Below, piece after piece: positions 12,444-20,329 of a stretch of 64,000 nucleotides of DNA. This stretch comes from Micromonospora sp. NBC_01796 (GTDB lineage: Bacteria > Actinomycetota > Actinomycetes > Mycobacteriales > Micromonosporaceae): assembly GCF_035917455.1 (NCBI RefSeq), contig NZ_CP109078.1, forward strand, positions 4,154,001 through 4,218,000, read 5' to 3'. Position 1 is the stretch's first letter, and every line of letters begins with the position of its first letter. Under the pieces are notes generated by a model that was given only the letters and a program-made list of their open reading frames with translations, was not told the origin of the DNA and did no database searches. The position numbers were made by a program, and so were the translations under genes.

Positions 12444-13898
12444 GTGGACGTGATCAGGGTCAGCGGTGGCGCCCGGCTCGCCGGTGAGGTGCACGTCGTG
12501 GGCGCGAAGAACTCCGCGCTGAAGCTGATGGCGGTGGCCCTGCTGGCGCCCGGCCGCAGTGTGATCACCAACGTCCCCCGGATCACCGACATCGCGATCA
12601 TGGGCGAGGTGCTGCGCCGGCTCGGTTGCGAGGTCTCGTTTGGCGAGGACAACGGCACCTCGACCGGGACCATCGAGGGCATCCCGGTGGTCGGGGTGGC
12701 CGACGGCGTATCGGTGGAGGTGCCGCCGGTCGACGGCGCCGGACCGGTCCGCGACGTCGCCTCGACGGCCAGCGGCGAGGCCCAGGCGGCGGTCGACCTC
12801 GGTGCGCTGCCCGGCCGGGCCCGGACGGTGACCATCGACGTGCCCGCCGAACCGGGCACCGACGCCGACTACGACCTGGTACGCCGGCTGCGTGCGTCGA
12901 TCTGCGTCCTCGGCCCGTTGCTGGCCCGGCGCGGTTACGTCCGGGTGGCCCATCCCGGTGGTGACGCGATCGGCTCCCGGGGCCTGGACATGCACGTGTC
13001 GGGCCTGGCCCGGATGGGTGCGGAGATCTCCGGCTCGCACGGCTTCGTGATCGCCTCGGCCCCGAACGGGCTGCGCGGCGCGACAATCTGGCTGGACTTC
13101 CCCAGCGTCGGCGCGACCGAGAACCTGGTCATGGCGGCGGTGCTGGCCAAGGGGATCACGGAGATCGACAACGCGGCCCGCGAACCGGAGATCGTCGACA
13201 TCTGCACCATGCTCTCGGCGATGGGAGCCAAGATCGAGGGAGCCGGCACCTCGACCATCCGGATCGAGGGCGTCAGCGAGTTACGCCCGGTGCAACACCG
13301 TACGGTCGGCGACCGGATCGTCGCCGGCACCTGGGCCTTCGCGGCGGCCATGACCCAGGGGGACGTGACCGTGACGGGTGCGAGCCCGAGCTTCCTGGAG
13401 ATCGCCTTGGACAAGGTGATCTCCGCCGGCGGCCTGGTCGAGACCCGGACCGACGCCTTCCGGGTACGGATGGACCGACGCCCGACCGCCGTCGACGTGG
13501 TCACCCTGCCGTTCCCAGGCTTCGCCACCGACCTGCTGCCGATGGCGATCGGGATGGCCTCGGTCAGCGAGGGCGCCTCGCTGATCACGGAGAACATCTT
13601 CGACGGCCGGTTCATGTTCGTGAACGAGATGGCCCGGCTCGGCGCCGACATCAAGACCGACGGGCACCACGCCGTGGTCAGGGGCCGGGAGCGCCTCTCC
13701 AGCGCCCCGGTCCGGGCCACCGACATCCGGGCCGGCGCCGGCCTGGTGATCGCCGGCCTCTGCGCGGACGGGGTGACCGAGATATCGCACGTGCACCACG
13801 TCGACCGGGGGTACCCGGACTTCGTCGCGGACCTGCGTGCCCTCGGCGTCGAGGTCGAACGCACCACCGCACCCGCCGAGCAGAACTTCTCCCTCTGA
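12444..13898 (+). CDS. murA: UDP-N-acetylglucosamine 1-carboxyvinyltransferase (Asp-type MurA)
   Basis: First committed enzyme of peptidoglycan synthesis; it transfers enolpyruvate from PEP to UDP-GlcNAc. Family blocks: [36 protein letters not shown], the active-site loop PGGDAIGSR and [10 protein letters not shown]-type C-terminal residues. The catalytic Cys of most MurA enzymes is Asp (about residue 174), the substitution known to give mycobacteria intrinsic fosfomycin resistance. The protein (484 residues) is long. An extra Gly/Val/Pro-rich stretch at about residues 66-125 lies between the substrate-binding start and [13 protein letters not shown] and pushes the active-site loop about 55 residues later than usual. 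An upstream ATG at 12297 is possible but less likely. Confidence 0.9.
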   Translation: MDVIRVSGGARLAGEVHVVGAKNSALKLMAVALLAPGRSVITNVPRITDIAIMGEVLRRLGCEVSFGEDNGTSTGTIEGIPVVGVADGVSVEVPPVDGAGPVRDVASTASGEAQAAVDLGALPGRARTVTIDVPAEPGTDADYDLVRRLRASICVLGPLLARRGYVRVAHPGGDAIGSRGLDMHVSGLARMGAEISGSHGFVIASAPNGLRGATIWLDFPSVGATENLVMAAVLAKGITEIDNAAREPEIVDICTMLSAMGAKIEGAGTSTIRIEGVSELRPVQHRTVGDRIVAGTWAFAAAMTQGDVTVTGASPSFLEIALDKVISAGGLVETRTDAFRVRMDRRPTAVDVVTLPFPGFATDLLPMAIGMASVSEGASLITENIFDGRFMFVNEMARLGADIKTDGHHAVVRGRERLSSAPVRATDIRAGAGLVIAGLCADGVTEISHVHHVDRGYPDFVADLRALGVEVERTTAPAEQNFSL

Positions 13899-14016
13899 CC
13901 CCTGCTCCACCCTCGCTGCCGTCCCCGCCTGCTGCTCGTCCGCGTCGCCTGAGGTGTCGTTCAGGTCGACGGATAGAGTGCGGTGGAGACAGGCGTACCA
14001 GGGGAGGAGCAGGCGG

Positions 14017-14865
14017 ATGGCGGGTCGACTCGCGGTCATCGGGGCCGGACTGATGGGTTCGGGCATCGCACAGGTGGCGGCGCTGGCAGGTTGGCAGGTG
14101 ACGCTCCGCGACCTGGACGACGCGGCGACCCAACGCGGCCTGGACGGCATCCGTACCTCGCTGGACAGGTTCGCCGCCAAGGGCAAGATCGAAGCCGGTG
14201 AGGTGGAGAGCACCCTGGCCCGGATCACCCCGACCACCGACCTGGAGGCGGCGGCCGACGCCGACCTGGTGGTCGAGGCGGTGTTCGAGCGGCTGGAACT
14301 CAAGCAGGAGGTGTTCCGCGAACTGGACCGGATCTGCCGGCCGGACGCGGTCCTCGCGACCAACACCTCGGCGATCCCGGTCACCCAGATCGCGGCGGTG
14401 ACGAAGCGGCCGGAGTCGGTCGTCGGCACCCACTTCTTCTCGCCGGTGCCGATGATGCAGCTCTGCGAGCTGGTACGCGGCTACAAGACCAGCGACGAGA
14501 CGCTCGCCACCGCCCGCGCCTTCGCCGAGGAGATCGGCAAGACCTGCGTGGTGGTGAACCGGGACATCGCCGGCTTCGTCACCACCCGACTGATCACCGC
14601 CCTGGTCATGGAGGCGGTCAAGCTCGTCGAGTCCGGCGTCGTCTCCGCCGAGGACCTCGACGTCGCCTGCAAGCTCGGCTTCGGCCACGCCATGGGCCCG
14701 CTCGCCACCACCGACCTGACGGGCGCGGACGTGCTCCTGCACGCCACCAAGAACATCTACACCGACACCGGCGACGAGAAGTTCTTCCCGCCCGAACTCC
14801 TCCAGCGCATGGTCACCGCCGGAGACCTGGGCCGCAAAACCGGCAAGGGCTTCTACTCGTACTGA
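14017..14865 (+). CDS. 3-hydroxybutyryl-CoA/3-hydroxyacyl-CoA dehydrogenase
   Basis: A 282-residue NAD-dependent dehydrogenase. The Rossmann start is VIGAGLMGSGIAQVAALAG. The catalytic His lies in GTHFFSPVPMMQLCELV, and the C-terminal domain has CKLGFGHAMGPLATTDLTG and GRKTGKGFYSY. The helix after AGF reads VTTRL, where many homologs have Asn. It acts in short-chain fatty acid or polyhydroxybutyrate metabolism, oxidising 3-hydroxyacyl-CoA. A GGGGAGGAG site 8 bases upstream fixes the ATG. The stop is followed by the second conserved-core hairpin. Confidence 0.92.
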   Translation: MAGRLAVIGAGLMGSGIAQVAALAGWQVTLRDLDDAATQRGLDGIRTSLDRFAAKGKIEAGEVESTLARITPTTDLEAAADADLVVEAVFERLELKQEVFRELDRICRPDAVLATNTSAIPVTQIAAVTKRPESVVGTHFFSPVPMMQLCELVRGYKTSDETLATARAFAEEIGKTCVVVNRDIAGFVTTRLITALVMEAVKLVESGVVSAEDLDVACKLGFGHAMGPLATTDLTGADVLLHATKNIYTDTGDEKFFPPELLQRMVTAGDLGRKTGKGFYSY

Positions 14866-14880
14866 CGGGCTCGTCGTGGG

Positions 14881-14952
14881 GGCTGTGGCCCTCCGTGCCC
14901 GGCTCCGAGCGGTCAGGCTTGATCTCTCCGCCGGGCACGGAGGGCCACAGCC
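14881..14952. repeat. Large conserved-core hairpin, copy 2
   Basis: A perfect 23-bp inverted repeat (14881-14903 with 14930-14952) encloses a 26-base loop identical to copy 1. The 48-base core (14893-14940) matches 8021-8068 in the same orientation. The outer stem differs from copy 1 at five positions, all compensated. Again it sits between convergent genes (3-hydroxyacyl-CoA dehydrogenase and an ABC permease). Confidence 0.85.
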
Positions 14953-14998
14953 TTTCGCAGGTCAGGGCGCGTGCGTTGGCGCGGCGTCGTGGACTGCG

Positions 14999-15835
14999 TC
15001 AGCCGTCGCGTCTGGTGGTCCAGCGGAAGGTGCGTAGGCAGAGGACCAGGCCGATGACGCACCAGGCGGCCAGGACGAGGGCGACCCTGCCCAACTCGTA
15101 CGAGCCGGCGGGCTCCTGGGCGCCGAACGAGTCGGGCAGGAAGACCGAGCGCAGGCCCTGGCACATCCACTTCAGCGGGAAGATCGCCGCCACCTGCTGC
15201 ATCCAGGTCGGCAGGTCGGTGAAGACGAAAAAGACGCCGGAGATGAACTGGAGGATCAGGGCGACCGGGGTGACCGTACTGGGTGCGCTCCGGCCGCTGC
15301 GCGCGAGCGACGAGAAGGCGATGCCGCAGAGGGTGCAGGCGGTGATGCCGAGGGCGGAGACCCAGCCGAAGGTGAACCACTTGGTGGCGGTGTCCGGCAG
15401 TTTGAGGTCGAACAGGAGGACGGCTACGGCGAGCAGGAGGACCGTCTCGGCGATGCCGATGACGGCGACCATGATGGTCTTGCCGGCGAAGTAGACCCAT
15501 TTCGGCATCGGGGTGCCGCGCAGGCGCTTGAGTACGCCCCGGTCGCGTTCGATCGGGATCTGGATGGCCAGGCTCTGGAAGCCGACGGTGAGCAGGCCGG
15601 TGGCGATCATGCCGGTGACGAAGTACTGGGTGAACTTGACCCCGCCGCCGATCTCGCCCGAGAAGATCGACGCGAAGATCAGGATCAGGACCACCGGGAA
15701 GAGCATGGTGAAGACCACCGACTCGCGGCTGCGCAGGAACTGGCGCAGTTCCAGCCGTCCCTGGCGCAGGCCGAGTTCGATCGGGCCGGTCCGGCGGGGC
15801 ACCGCTACCGGGGCGGCTTCCGTGGTCGTACTCAT
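14999..15835 (-). CDS. ABC-2 type transporter permease
   Basis: A 278-residue membrane protein with about six hydrophobic helices and the ABC-2 layout: cytoplasmic N-terminus, helices at about residues 42-62, 75-100, 120-150, 160-185, 190-215 and 250-270, with the coupling segment RDRGVLKRLRGTPMP. With the upstream ATPase it forms an exporter; the substrate is unknown (drug or lipid-like compounds are typical). The ATG at 15835 overlaps the ATPase stop by one base; a GTG at 15838 would overlap by four. Confidence 0.88.
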   Translation of the reverse strand: MSTTTEAAPVAVPRRTGPIELGLRQGRLELRQFLRSRESVVFTMLFPVVLILIFASIFSGEIGGGVKFTQYFVTGMIATGLLTVGFQSLAIQIPIERDRGVLKRLRGTPMPKWVYFAGKTIMVAVIGIAETVLLLAVAVLLFDLKLPDTATKWFTFGWVSALGITACTLCGIAFSSLARSGRSAPSTVTPVALILQFISGVFFVFTDLPTWMQQVAAIFPLKWMCQGLRSVFLPDSFGAQEPAGSYELGRVALVLAAWCVIGLVLCLRTFRWTTRRDG

Positions 15836-16680
15836 CACTGTCCGATCATCCGCAGGTAGACGTCTTCCAGGGTCGGGCGGGACACGGTGAGGCCGGGCAC
15901 CTCGCCGCCGTACCGCGCGGCCAACTCGGCGATCAGGGCCGTCGGCGTCGCACTCTCCGCCTGCTGCGGCGTCCCGTCCGGGGTACGCCAGGAGACGACC
16001 GGTAACGCCTGCTGCCGGTTGCCCAGCTCGGCCGGGGTGGAGACCTCGACGAGCTGGCCGGCGGTGATCACGCCCACCCGGTCGGCGAGTGACTCCGCCT
16101 CGTCCAGGTAGTGGGTGGTCAGCACGATGGTGGTGCCGGCGGCGGCGAGGTCGCGGATCAGCTCCCAGAACTCGCGCCGCGCCTCGGGGTCGAACCCGGT
16201 CGTCGGCTCGTCGAGGAAGAGGAGTTCGGGGCGGCCGATGATGCCGAGGGCCACGTCGAGCCGGCGCTTCTGGCCGCCGGAGAGGGTGTGCGTACGGGCG
16301 CGGGTCTTGTCGGTGAGCCCGACCCGGCCGATCACCTGGCGCGGATCATCCGGATTGGGATAGAACGCCGCGAAATGGTCGACCACCTCGCCCACGGTCA
16401 GGTCGTCGAACTCGCCGGTGCCCTGGAGCACGATGCCGACCCGGGAACGCCAGTCCCGCCCGGCGGTGTTCGGGTCGACGCCGAGGACGTTGACCTCGCC
16501 GCCGTCGCGGCGCCGGTAGCCCTCGAGGATCTCGACCGTCGTCGTCTTGCCGGCACCGTTCGGGCCGAGCAGGGCGAACACCTCACCGGCCCGGACCGCC
16601 AGGTCGAGACCGGCGACGGCGACGTGCTCGCCGTACGACTTGCGCAATCCCCGTACGGAGATCGCGAGCTGGTCACTCAT
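15835..16680 (-). CDS. ABC transporter ATP-binding protein (DrrA-like)
   Basis: A 281-residue ATPase. Walker A is GPNGAGKTTT, the signature LSGGQKRR, Walker B ELLFLDEPTTGFDP, and the switch His is in LTTHYLDEAESLADRV. The C-terminal 60 residues contain the VSRPTLEDVYLRMIG end common to daunorubicin-resistance-type (DrrA) ATPases. ATG 16680 is preceded on the minus strand by a TAGTGT box five bases away, so the transcript may be leaderless. It partners with the permease that overlaps its stop. Confidence 0.92.
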   Translation of the reverse strand: MSDQLAISVRGLRKSYGEHVAVAGLDLAVRAGEVFALLGPNGAGKTTTVEILEGYRRRDGGEVNVLGVDPNTAGRDWRSRVGIVLQGTGEFDDLTVGEVVDHFAAFYPNPDDPRQVIGRVGLTDKTRARTHTLSGGQKRRLDVALGIIGRPELLFLDEPTTGFDPEARREFWELIRDLAAAGTTIVLTTHYLDEAESLADRVGVITAGQLVEVSTPAELGNRQQALPVVSWRTPDGTPQQAESATPTALIAELAARYGGEVPGLTVSRPTLEDVYLRMIGQ

Positions 16681-16788
16681 GACGAACACTATGCGCGTCG
16701 GTGACGAACGGTGGGTAGCTGGGGTCCGGCCGGCGGCCGTCCGAGCGGGGTCCGGGGCGGCGGCGGTTCGGCGGCCACCCGGACCGGG

Positions 16789-17733
16789 TCAAGATCCGCT
16801 GAGGACCTCGGAGAGGGTCGCCGGGACCAGATCGCGGTCCCGCAGGCCGGCCAGGATGTGCGGAAGCGCCTCGTCGGTCATCGCGGCGTTCGCCTCGGTG
16901 ACGTGCATGATCACCACCGAGCCCGGACGTACCTTGTCGAGCACCGCCCTGACGATCGGTTGCCAGGCGGTGGCGAACGGGTCCCCGCTGACCACGTCCC
17001 CGTCGACCACGGTCAGGCCGAGCGGGGCGAGCGCGGAGAGGGCCGCCGTGTCGTGGCACAGGCCGGGGAAGCGGAAGTAGCGGGTCTGCCGGCCGCCGTA
17101 CGGCTCGATCACCCGGAAGGTCTTCGCCACGTCCTCGGTCATGTTGTTGGCCGGCACCCGGGGCAGGTCGTAGCAGTCCCCGGTGAACGCCAGGTGCCCG
17201 TACGTGTGGTTGGCCAGCTCGAACCGGGGATTCGCCGCCAGTCGACGGGTCAGGTCGGGGTAGCGCTCGACCCACTTACCGGTCAGGAAGAAGGTGGCCG
17301 GCAGTTCTTCCCGTTCCAGCAGGTCGATGATCTTCAGGTTGGCGTACGACTTCACCTTGCCCGTACGCAGGCTGTAGAGCATCGAGTCGGTCATGTCGGC
17401 GTCGAAGGTGAGCGCGACCCGGTTGCCCGTACGCGGTCCGTTGTTGACCACCGGTGGCCTGGTCCCCGCCCGCGTCGCGCCGGGGACGGTGCCACCCGGC
17501 GCGGCGCTGCTGGGCCTGGTCTTGCCCGGCTTGGTGGCGGCTCCGGTCGGGGTGCCGGCCGGACCGATCGCGTGGGTGTCGGGGCCCGGTGCGCCGCCGG
17601 TGGACGGCGCGCGGTCCGGGGGCGACAGCGTTCCGGTCAGTCCGACAGCGGCGGTGGCGGTGCCGAGTACGGCCACCGCCACCAGTACGCCCAGCAGTAG
17701 CCGGGACCGGGGTCGACTCACCGGGCAGATCAT
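16789..17733 (-). CDS. Secreted/anchored polysaccharide deacetylase (NodB domain)
   Basis: A 314-residue protein with an N-terminal signal or anchor helix (about residues 10-34) and a Pro/Gly/Thr-rich linker to about residue 100, then a NodB fold. Motif 1 reads VALTFDADMTD: Asp111 fits the catalytic base, but the usual second Asp is Ala112 with Asp113 displaced. Motif 2 is NHTYGH (metal His pair) and motif 3 YFRFPG. It likely removes acyl groups from peptidoglycan or another glycan outside the membrane. Whether the altered motif 1 binds metal normally is unclear. Confidence 0.85.
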   Translation of the reverse strand: MICPVSRPRSRLLLGVLVAVAVLGTATAAVGLTGTLSPPDRAPSTGGAPGPDTHAIGPAGTPTGAATKPGKTRPSSAAPGGTVPGATRAGTRPPVVNNGPRTGNRVALTFDADMTDSMLYSLRTGKVKSYANLKIIDLLEREELPATFFLTGKWVERYPDLTRRLAANPRFELANHTYGHLAFTGDCYDLPRVPANNMTEDVAKTFRVIEPYGGRQTRYFRFPGLCHDTAALSALAPLGLTVVDGDVVSGDPFATAWQPIVRAVLDKVRPGSVVIMHVTEANAAMTDEALPHILAGLRDRDLVPATLSEVLSGS

Positions 17734-17790
17734 TCCAGAAGTGAGGAATGTTCATGGCCCTATCCGGAGCCCTTCACCCGTTGGTGCTGC

Positions 17791-18408
17791 TCAGACGCGG
17801 AAACCGGCCGCTCGGGCGGCGTCCCGTTCCCGTTTGCGCTCCCGTCGGCGGCGCAGCAACCAGGGCACCAGGATCGCGAAGCCGACCAGGAAGACCAGTA
17901 CCAGCACCGGCAGGACGATCGCCACGAGCGACACGACCACGCTGGTCGCGTCCTCGGCGGTGCTGGCGACCGGGGCGCCGAAACCGGCGGTGCCGGCGTT
18001 GATCAGCGGCCGGGCCGCCGACTTCACCGCGTGTACGCCGAACGCGATCAGCATGCCGGTCACGATCGGCACCCACTGGTTGGAGGAGAAGAAGCTCCCC
18101 GGGTCGGTGACCGTCACCGTCTCCGAACTGGAGCCGGCGCTGAACGCCAACCCGCCGGCGGTCGGCCGGACCACCGTCTGCACGAGATCGTTGACGTGGT
18201 CGACCACCGGCACCTTGTCGGCGACGAACTCGACCGCGAGCAGCACCGCCAGGATCGCCAGCACCCAGCCGTTGGACAGCCACTGCCAACCGCTGGGCAG
18301 GTCGATCAGACCGGTGAACCGGGACAGCAGTCCCATGATCATCAGGGGGATGTACGCGTTCAGGCCGGACGATGCGGCCAGGCCCGTACCGGTGAGGGCT
18401 TCCAGCAC
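17791..18408 (-). CDS. DUF4126 family membrane protein
   Basis: A 205-residue membrane protein beginning [28 protein letters not shown], the typical N-terminus of DUF4126. It has about five hydrophobic helices and an Arg/Lys-rich C-terminus. No function is known. The GTG start lies 95 bases from the divergent nucS gene. The gene is followed 57 bases on by the NodB gene start on the same strand. Confidence 0.8.
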   Translation of the reverse strand: MLEALTGTGLAASSGLNAYIPLMIMGLLSRFTGLIDLPSGWQWLSNGWVLAILAVLLAVEFVADKVPVVDHVNDLVQTVVRPTAGGLAFSAGSSSETVTVTDPGSFFSSNQWVPIVTGMLIAFGVHAVKSAARPLINAGTAGFGAPVASTAEDATSVVVSLVAIVLPVLVLVFLVGFAILVPWLLRRRRERKRERDAARAAGFRV

Positions 18409-18491
18409 GTCGTCAGCATCTCATCGACGCGCCACTTCCGCTCAACGGGCGGCGCGCGGCGTGCGCGGCGGGCGGCGGCAGGGCTCTCCGC

Positions 18492-18503
18492 TACCCTCGT
18501 CGG
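18492..18503 (+). promoter_or_regulatory. Leaderless-type -10 element of nucS
   Basis: TACCCT at 18492-18497 is followed after 6 bases by the nucS GTG. This is the TANNNT spacing typical of leaderless actinobacterial genes. No convincing -35 box is visible. Confidence 0.5.
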
Positions 18504-19163
18504 GTGCGGTTGGTGATAGCGCGATGCGCGGTGGACTATGTGGGACGACTCTCGGCGCATCTGCCGCTGGCCACCCGCCTGCTGATGGTCAAGGCGGACG
18601 GGTCGGTGTCGATCCACGCCGACGACCGGGCGTACAAGCCGCTCAACTGGATGAGCCCGCCCTGCAAGCTGGAAGAGGCACCCGGTGTGTGGCGGGTGGT
18701 GAACAAGGCCGGCGAGGAACTGCGAATCACCCTGGAGGAGGTCTTCCAGGACACCTCGTACGAGCTCGGGGTGGACCCCGGCCTGCGCAAGGACGGGGTG
18801 GAGGCGCACCTCCAGGAGTTGCTGGCGGCGAACCCGACCACCCTCGGCGACGGGTTCACGCTGATCCGCCGGGAGTACCCGACCGCGATCGGCCCGGTCG
18901 ACCTGCTCTGCCGCGACGGGGCATCGGCCACCGTGGCGGTCGAGGTGAAGCGGCGCGGCGACATCGACGGCGTGGAGCAACTTACCCGCTACCTCGAGCT
19001 GCTCAACCGCGACCCGCTGCTCGCCCCGGTGCACGGCGTCTTCGCCGCCCAGGAGATCAAGCCGCAGGCCCGGGTGCTCGCCACCGACCGTGGCATCCGC
19101 TGTGTCGCCGTCAACTACGACCGCCTGCGCGGCATCGAACGCGACGAGCTGACCCTGTTCTAG
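18504..19163 (+). CDS. nucS: Mismatch-repair endonuclease NucS (EndoMS)
   Basis: A 219-residue endonuclease that replaces MutS/MutL in actinobacteria: it recognises mismatches and cuts both strands. The N-terminal DNA-binding domain ([21 protein letters not shown]) leads to a RecB-like nuclease domain with the catalytic residues in [10 protein letters not shown]...[22 protein letters not shown]. The C-terminal DELTLF resembles the motif that binds the sliding clamp. Length is normal. The stop codon lies in a 15-base unit that is duplicated in tandem. Confidence 0.96.
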   Translation: MRLVIARCAVDYVGRLSAHLPLATRLLMVKADGSVSIHADDRAYKPLNWMSPPCKLEEAPGVWRVVNKAGEELRITLEEVFQDTSYELGVDPGLRKDGVEAHLQELLAANPTTLGDGFTLIRREYPTAIGPVDLLCRDGASATVAVEVKRRGDIDGVEQLTRYLELLNRDPLLAPVHGVFAAQEIKPQARVLATDRGIRCVAVNYDRLRGIERDELTLF

Positions 19164-19190
19164 CCCTTGCTGGTCTAGCCCTTGCTGGTC
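19161..19190 (+). repeat. 15-bp tandem duplication carrying the nucS stop codon
   Basis: TAGCCCTTGCTGGTC occurs twice back to back (19161-19175, 19176-19190). The unit is five codons long, so a second TAG follows in frame; read-through would add only PLLV. Confidence 0.9.
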
Positions 19191-19234
19191 CGGGCGGCCG
19201 GTTCCGCGCGTAGACGAAGTAACGCGGTTGGGAC

Positions 19235-19274
19235 GTACATCAAAGATGATGTGAAAACATCAAATTCGATGTAC
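19235..19274. repeat. A+T-rich nested palindrome
   Basis: GTACATC (19235-19241) pairs with GATGTAC (19268-19274) and TGATGT (19247-19252) with ACATCA (19257-19262). The segment is markedly A+T-rich for this genome. It lies between the convergent nucS and DUF397 genes and could be a bidirectional terminator or an operator; nothing proves either. Confidence 0.45.
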
Positions 19275-19355
19275 GAGTTTCGGCGAATGTTTCGATTCGC
19301 CCGACACCGCCGTCGGCAGATGTCACCCGCCAGCGGTGGATGTTGGCGGCTGAAG

Positions 19356-19562
19356 CTACCCCTGGAAGGCGGTGCGGCGTACCGCGCCGACGAAGGTTGT
19401 CCAGCAGTCGGGGGTGAACACCAGCACCGGGCCGGCGGGATCCTTGGAGTCCCGCAGGCCGACGGCGCCGGACCGGACCGCCACCTCCACGCACTGACCG
19501 CCGTTCGAGTCGCTGCGGCGGCTCTTGCGCCAGGTCGCGCCGGAGAAGTCCGGGGTGTTCAT
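19356..19562 (-). CDS. DUF397 domain protein
   Basis: A 68-residue protein starting MNTPDFSGATWRKSRRSDSNGGQCVEVA and containing GLRDSKDP, the signature of DUF397. In actinomycetes these small proteins are encoded next to HTH/DUF5753 regulators and appear to act with them in development-related control, sometimes described as toxin-antitoxin-like pairs. The ATG follows a GAGAGCAG-type site. The partner gene immediately upstream (15 bases) appears to have lost its DNA-binding half. Confidence 0.85.
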   Translation of the reverse strand: MNTPDFSGATWRKSRRSDSNGGQCVEVAVRSGAVGLRDSKDPAGPVLVFTPDCWTTFVGAVRRTAFQG

Positions 19563-19577
19563 GACTCTGCTCTCCCT

Positions 19578-20138
19578 CTAGCCCTGCCGACCCGGATCCT
19601 CGCTGTCCTGTTGGTCGGCCAGGCGCAGGATCAGTTTCCGTGACTCGACCGGTCCCAGCGCGGCGGCGGACAGCCGGTCCCACAGCGTCGAGTATGACCG
19701 CACCGCGTCGAGCCGGTCCAGGTAGCTTGCGTCGGTGTAGTCCTCCAGATAGACCACATCGGACGCGGCGTCGTGGTCGAACCGGAGGAGGGTGAACCCG
19801 AACGAGGCGATTGCGTAGGTCGGTGCGTCCAGCGGGAGCACCTGTAGCTCGATGTTGCGGCGCTCGGCCACCTCGGCGAGGTAGCGGAGCTGTGCCCGCA
19901 TCACCTCGGGGCCGCCGACGTTGCGGCGCAGGGCGGACTCGCTCAGGATGACGTTGAGCTGCGGCGGATCCGGTTGGTCGAGGATGTTCGCCCGCGCCTT
20001 CCGCAGGGCGATCTGCTGGTTCAGCTCGTCCTCGTCGATCTTCGTCTGCCCGGCGGTGAGCACCGTACGGATACAGCCGCCGGTCTGGAACAGGCCCGGC
20101 ATGATCTCCGCCTGGTACCAGCGGATCTGTGAGGCGCC
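19578..20138 (-). pseudogene. Truncated HTH/DUF5753 regulator (HTH half missing)
   Basis: About 185 residues of a clear DUF5753 domain remain: SQIRWYQAEIMPGLFQT, then RKARANILDQ, LSESALRRNVGG, LRYLAEVAE, IELQVLPLDAP and VVYLEDYTDASYLD. Full-length members carry an N-terminal XRE-type HTH of about 90 residues before this point. Upstream of about 20138 the frame turns into unrelated Arg-rich residues, and the opposite strand reads as the end of another coding sequence. The gene therefore looks broken by a rearrangement. An internal start might still express the DUF5753 part alone. Confidence 0.7.
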
Positions 20139-20139
20139 C

Positions 20140-20209
20140 GGCTCTCGGCAACGAGCCCGACATCGACGACTGGAACGACGCCCCCGACTGGATCCGCATC
20201 CACCGCTAA
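20140..20209 (+). pseudogene. C-terminal remnant of an unidentified plus-strand gene
   Basis: The plus strand reads LGNEPDIDDWNDAPDW followed by IRIHR and TAA (20207-20209), with acidic/aromatic composition and codon use like a real protein end. No start or upstream body exists: the sequence before it is the opposite-strand DUF5753 domain. I read it as a fragment joined to the truncated regulator during a rearrangement. The parent family is not recognised. Confidence 0.4.
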
Positions 20210-20245
20210 CCACCGTCCCGCCCTGCTCCCGTACCCGAAGTCCGG

Positions 20246-20312
20246 CGCGTCGATCATGAAGTTAGCGACAGAGAATCGACCGGGATCTGTCGCTAACTTC
20301 ATGATCAACGCG
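20246..20312. repeat. 27-bp intergenic inverted repeat
   Basis: Arms 20246-20272 and 20286-20312 match at 26 of 27 positions around a 13-base spacer. The arm core ATCATGAAGTTAGCGACA is A+T-richer than the surroundings. It sits just upstream of the broken DUF5753 locus and downstream of a methyltransferase gene on the minus strand. It may be a dispersed repetitive palindrome or a terminator; it has no T-run. Confidence 0.8.
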
Positions 20313-20329
20313 TCGAGGCGGGTGGGTGG

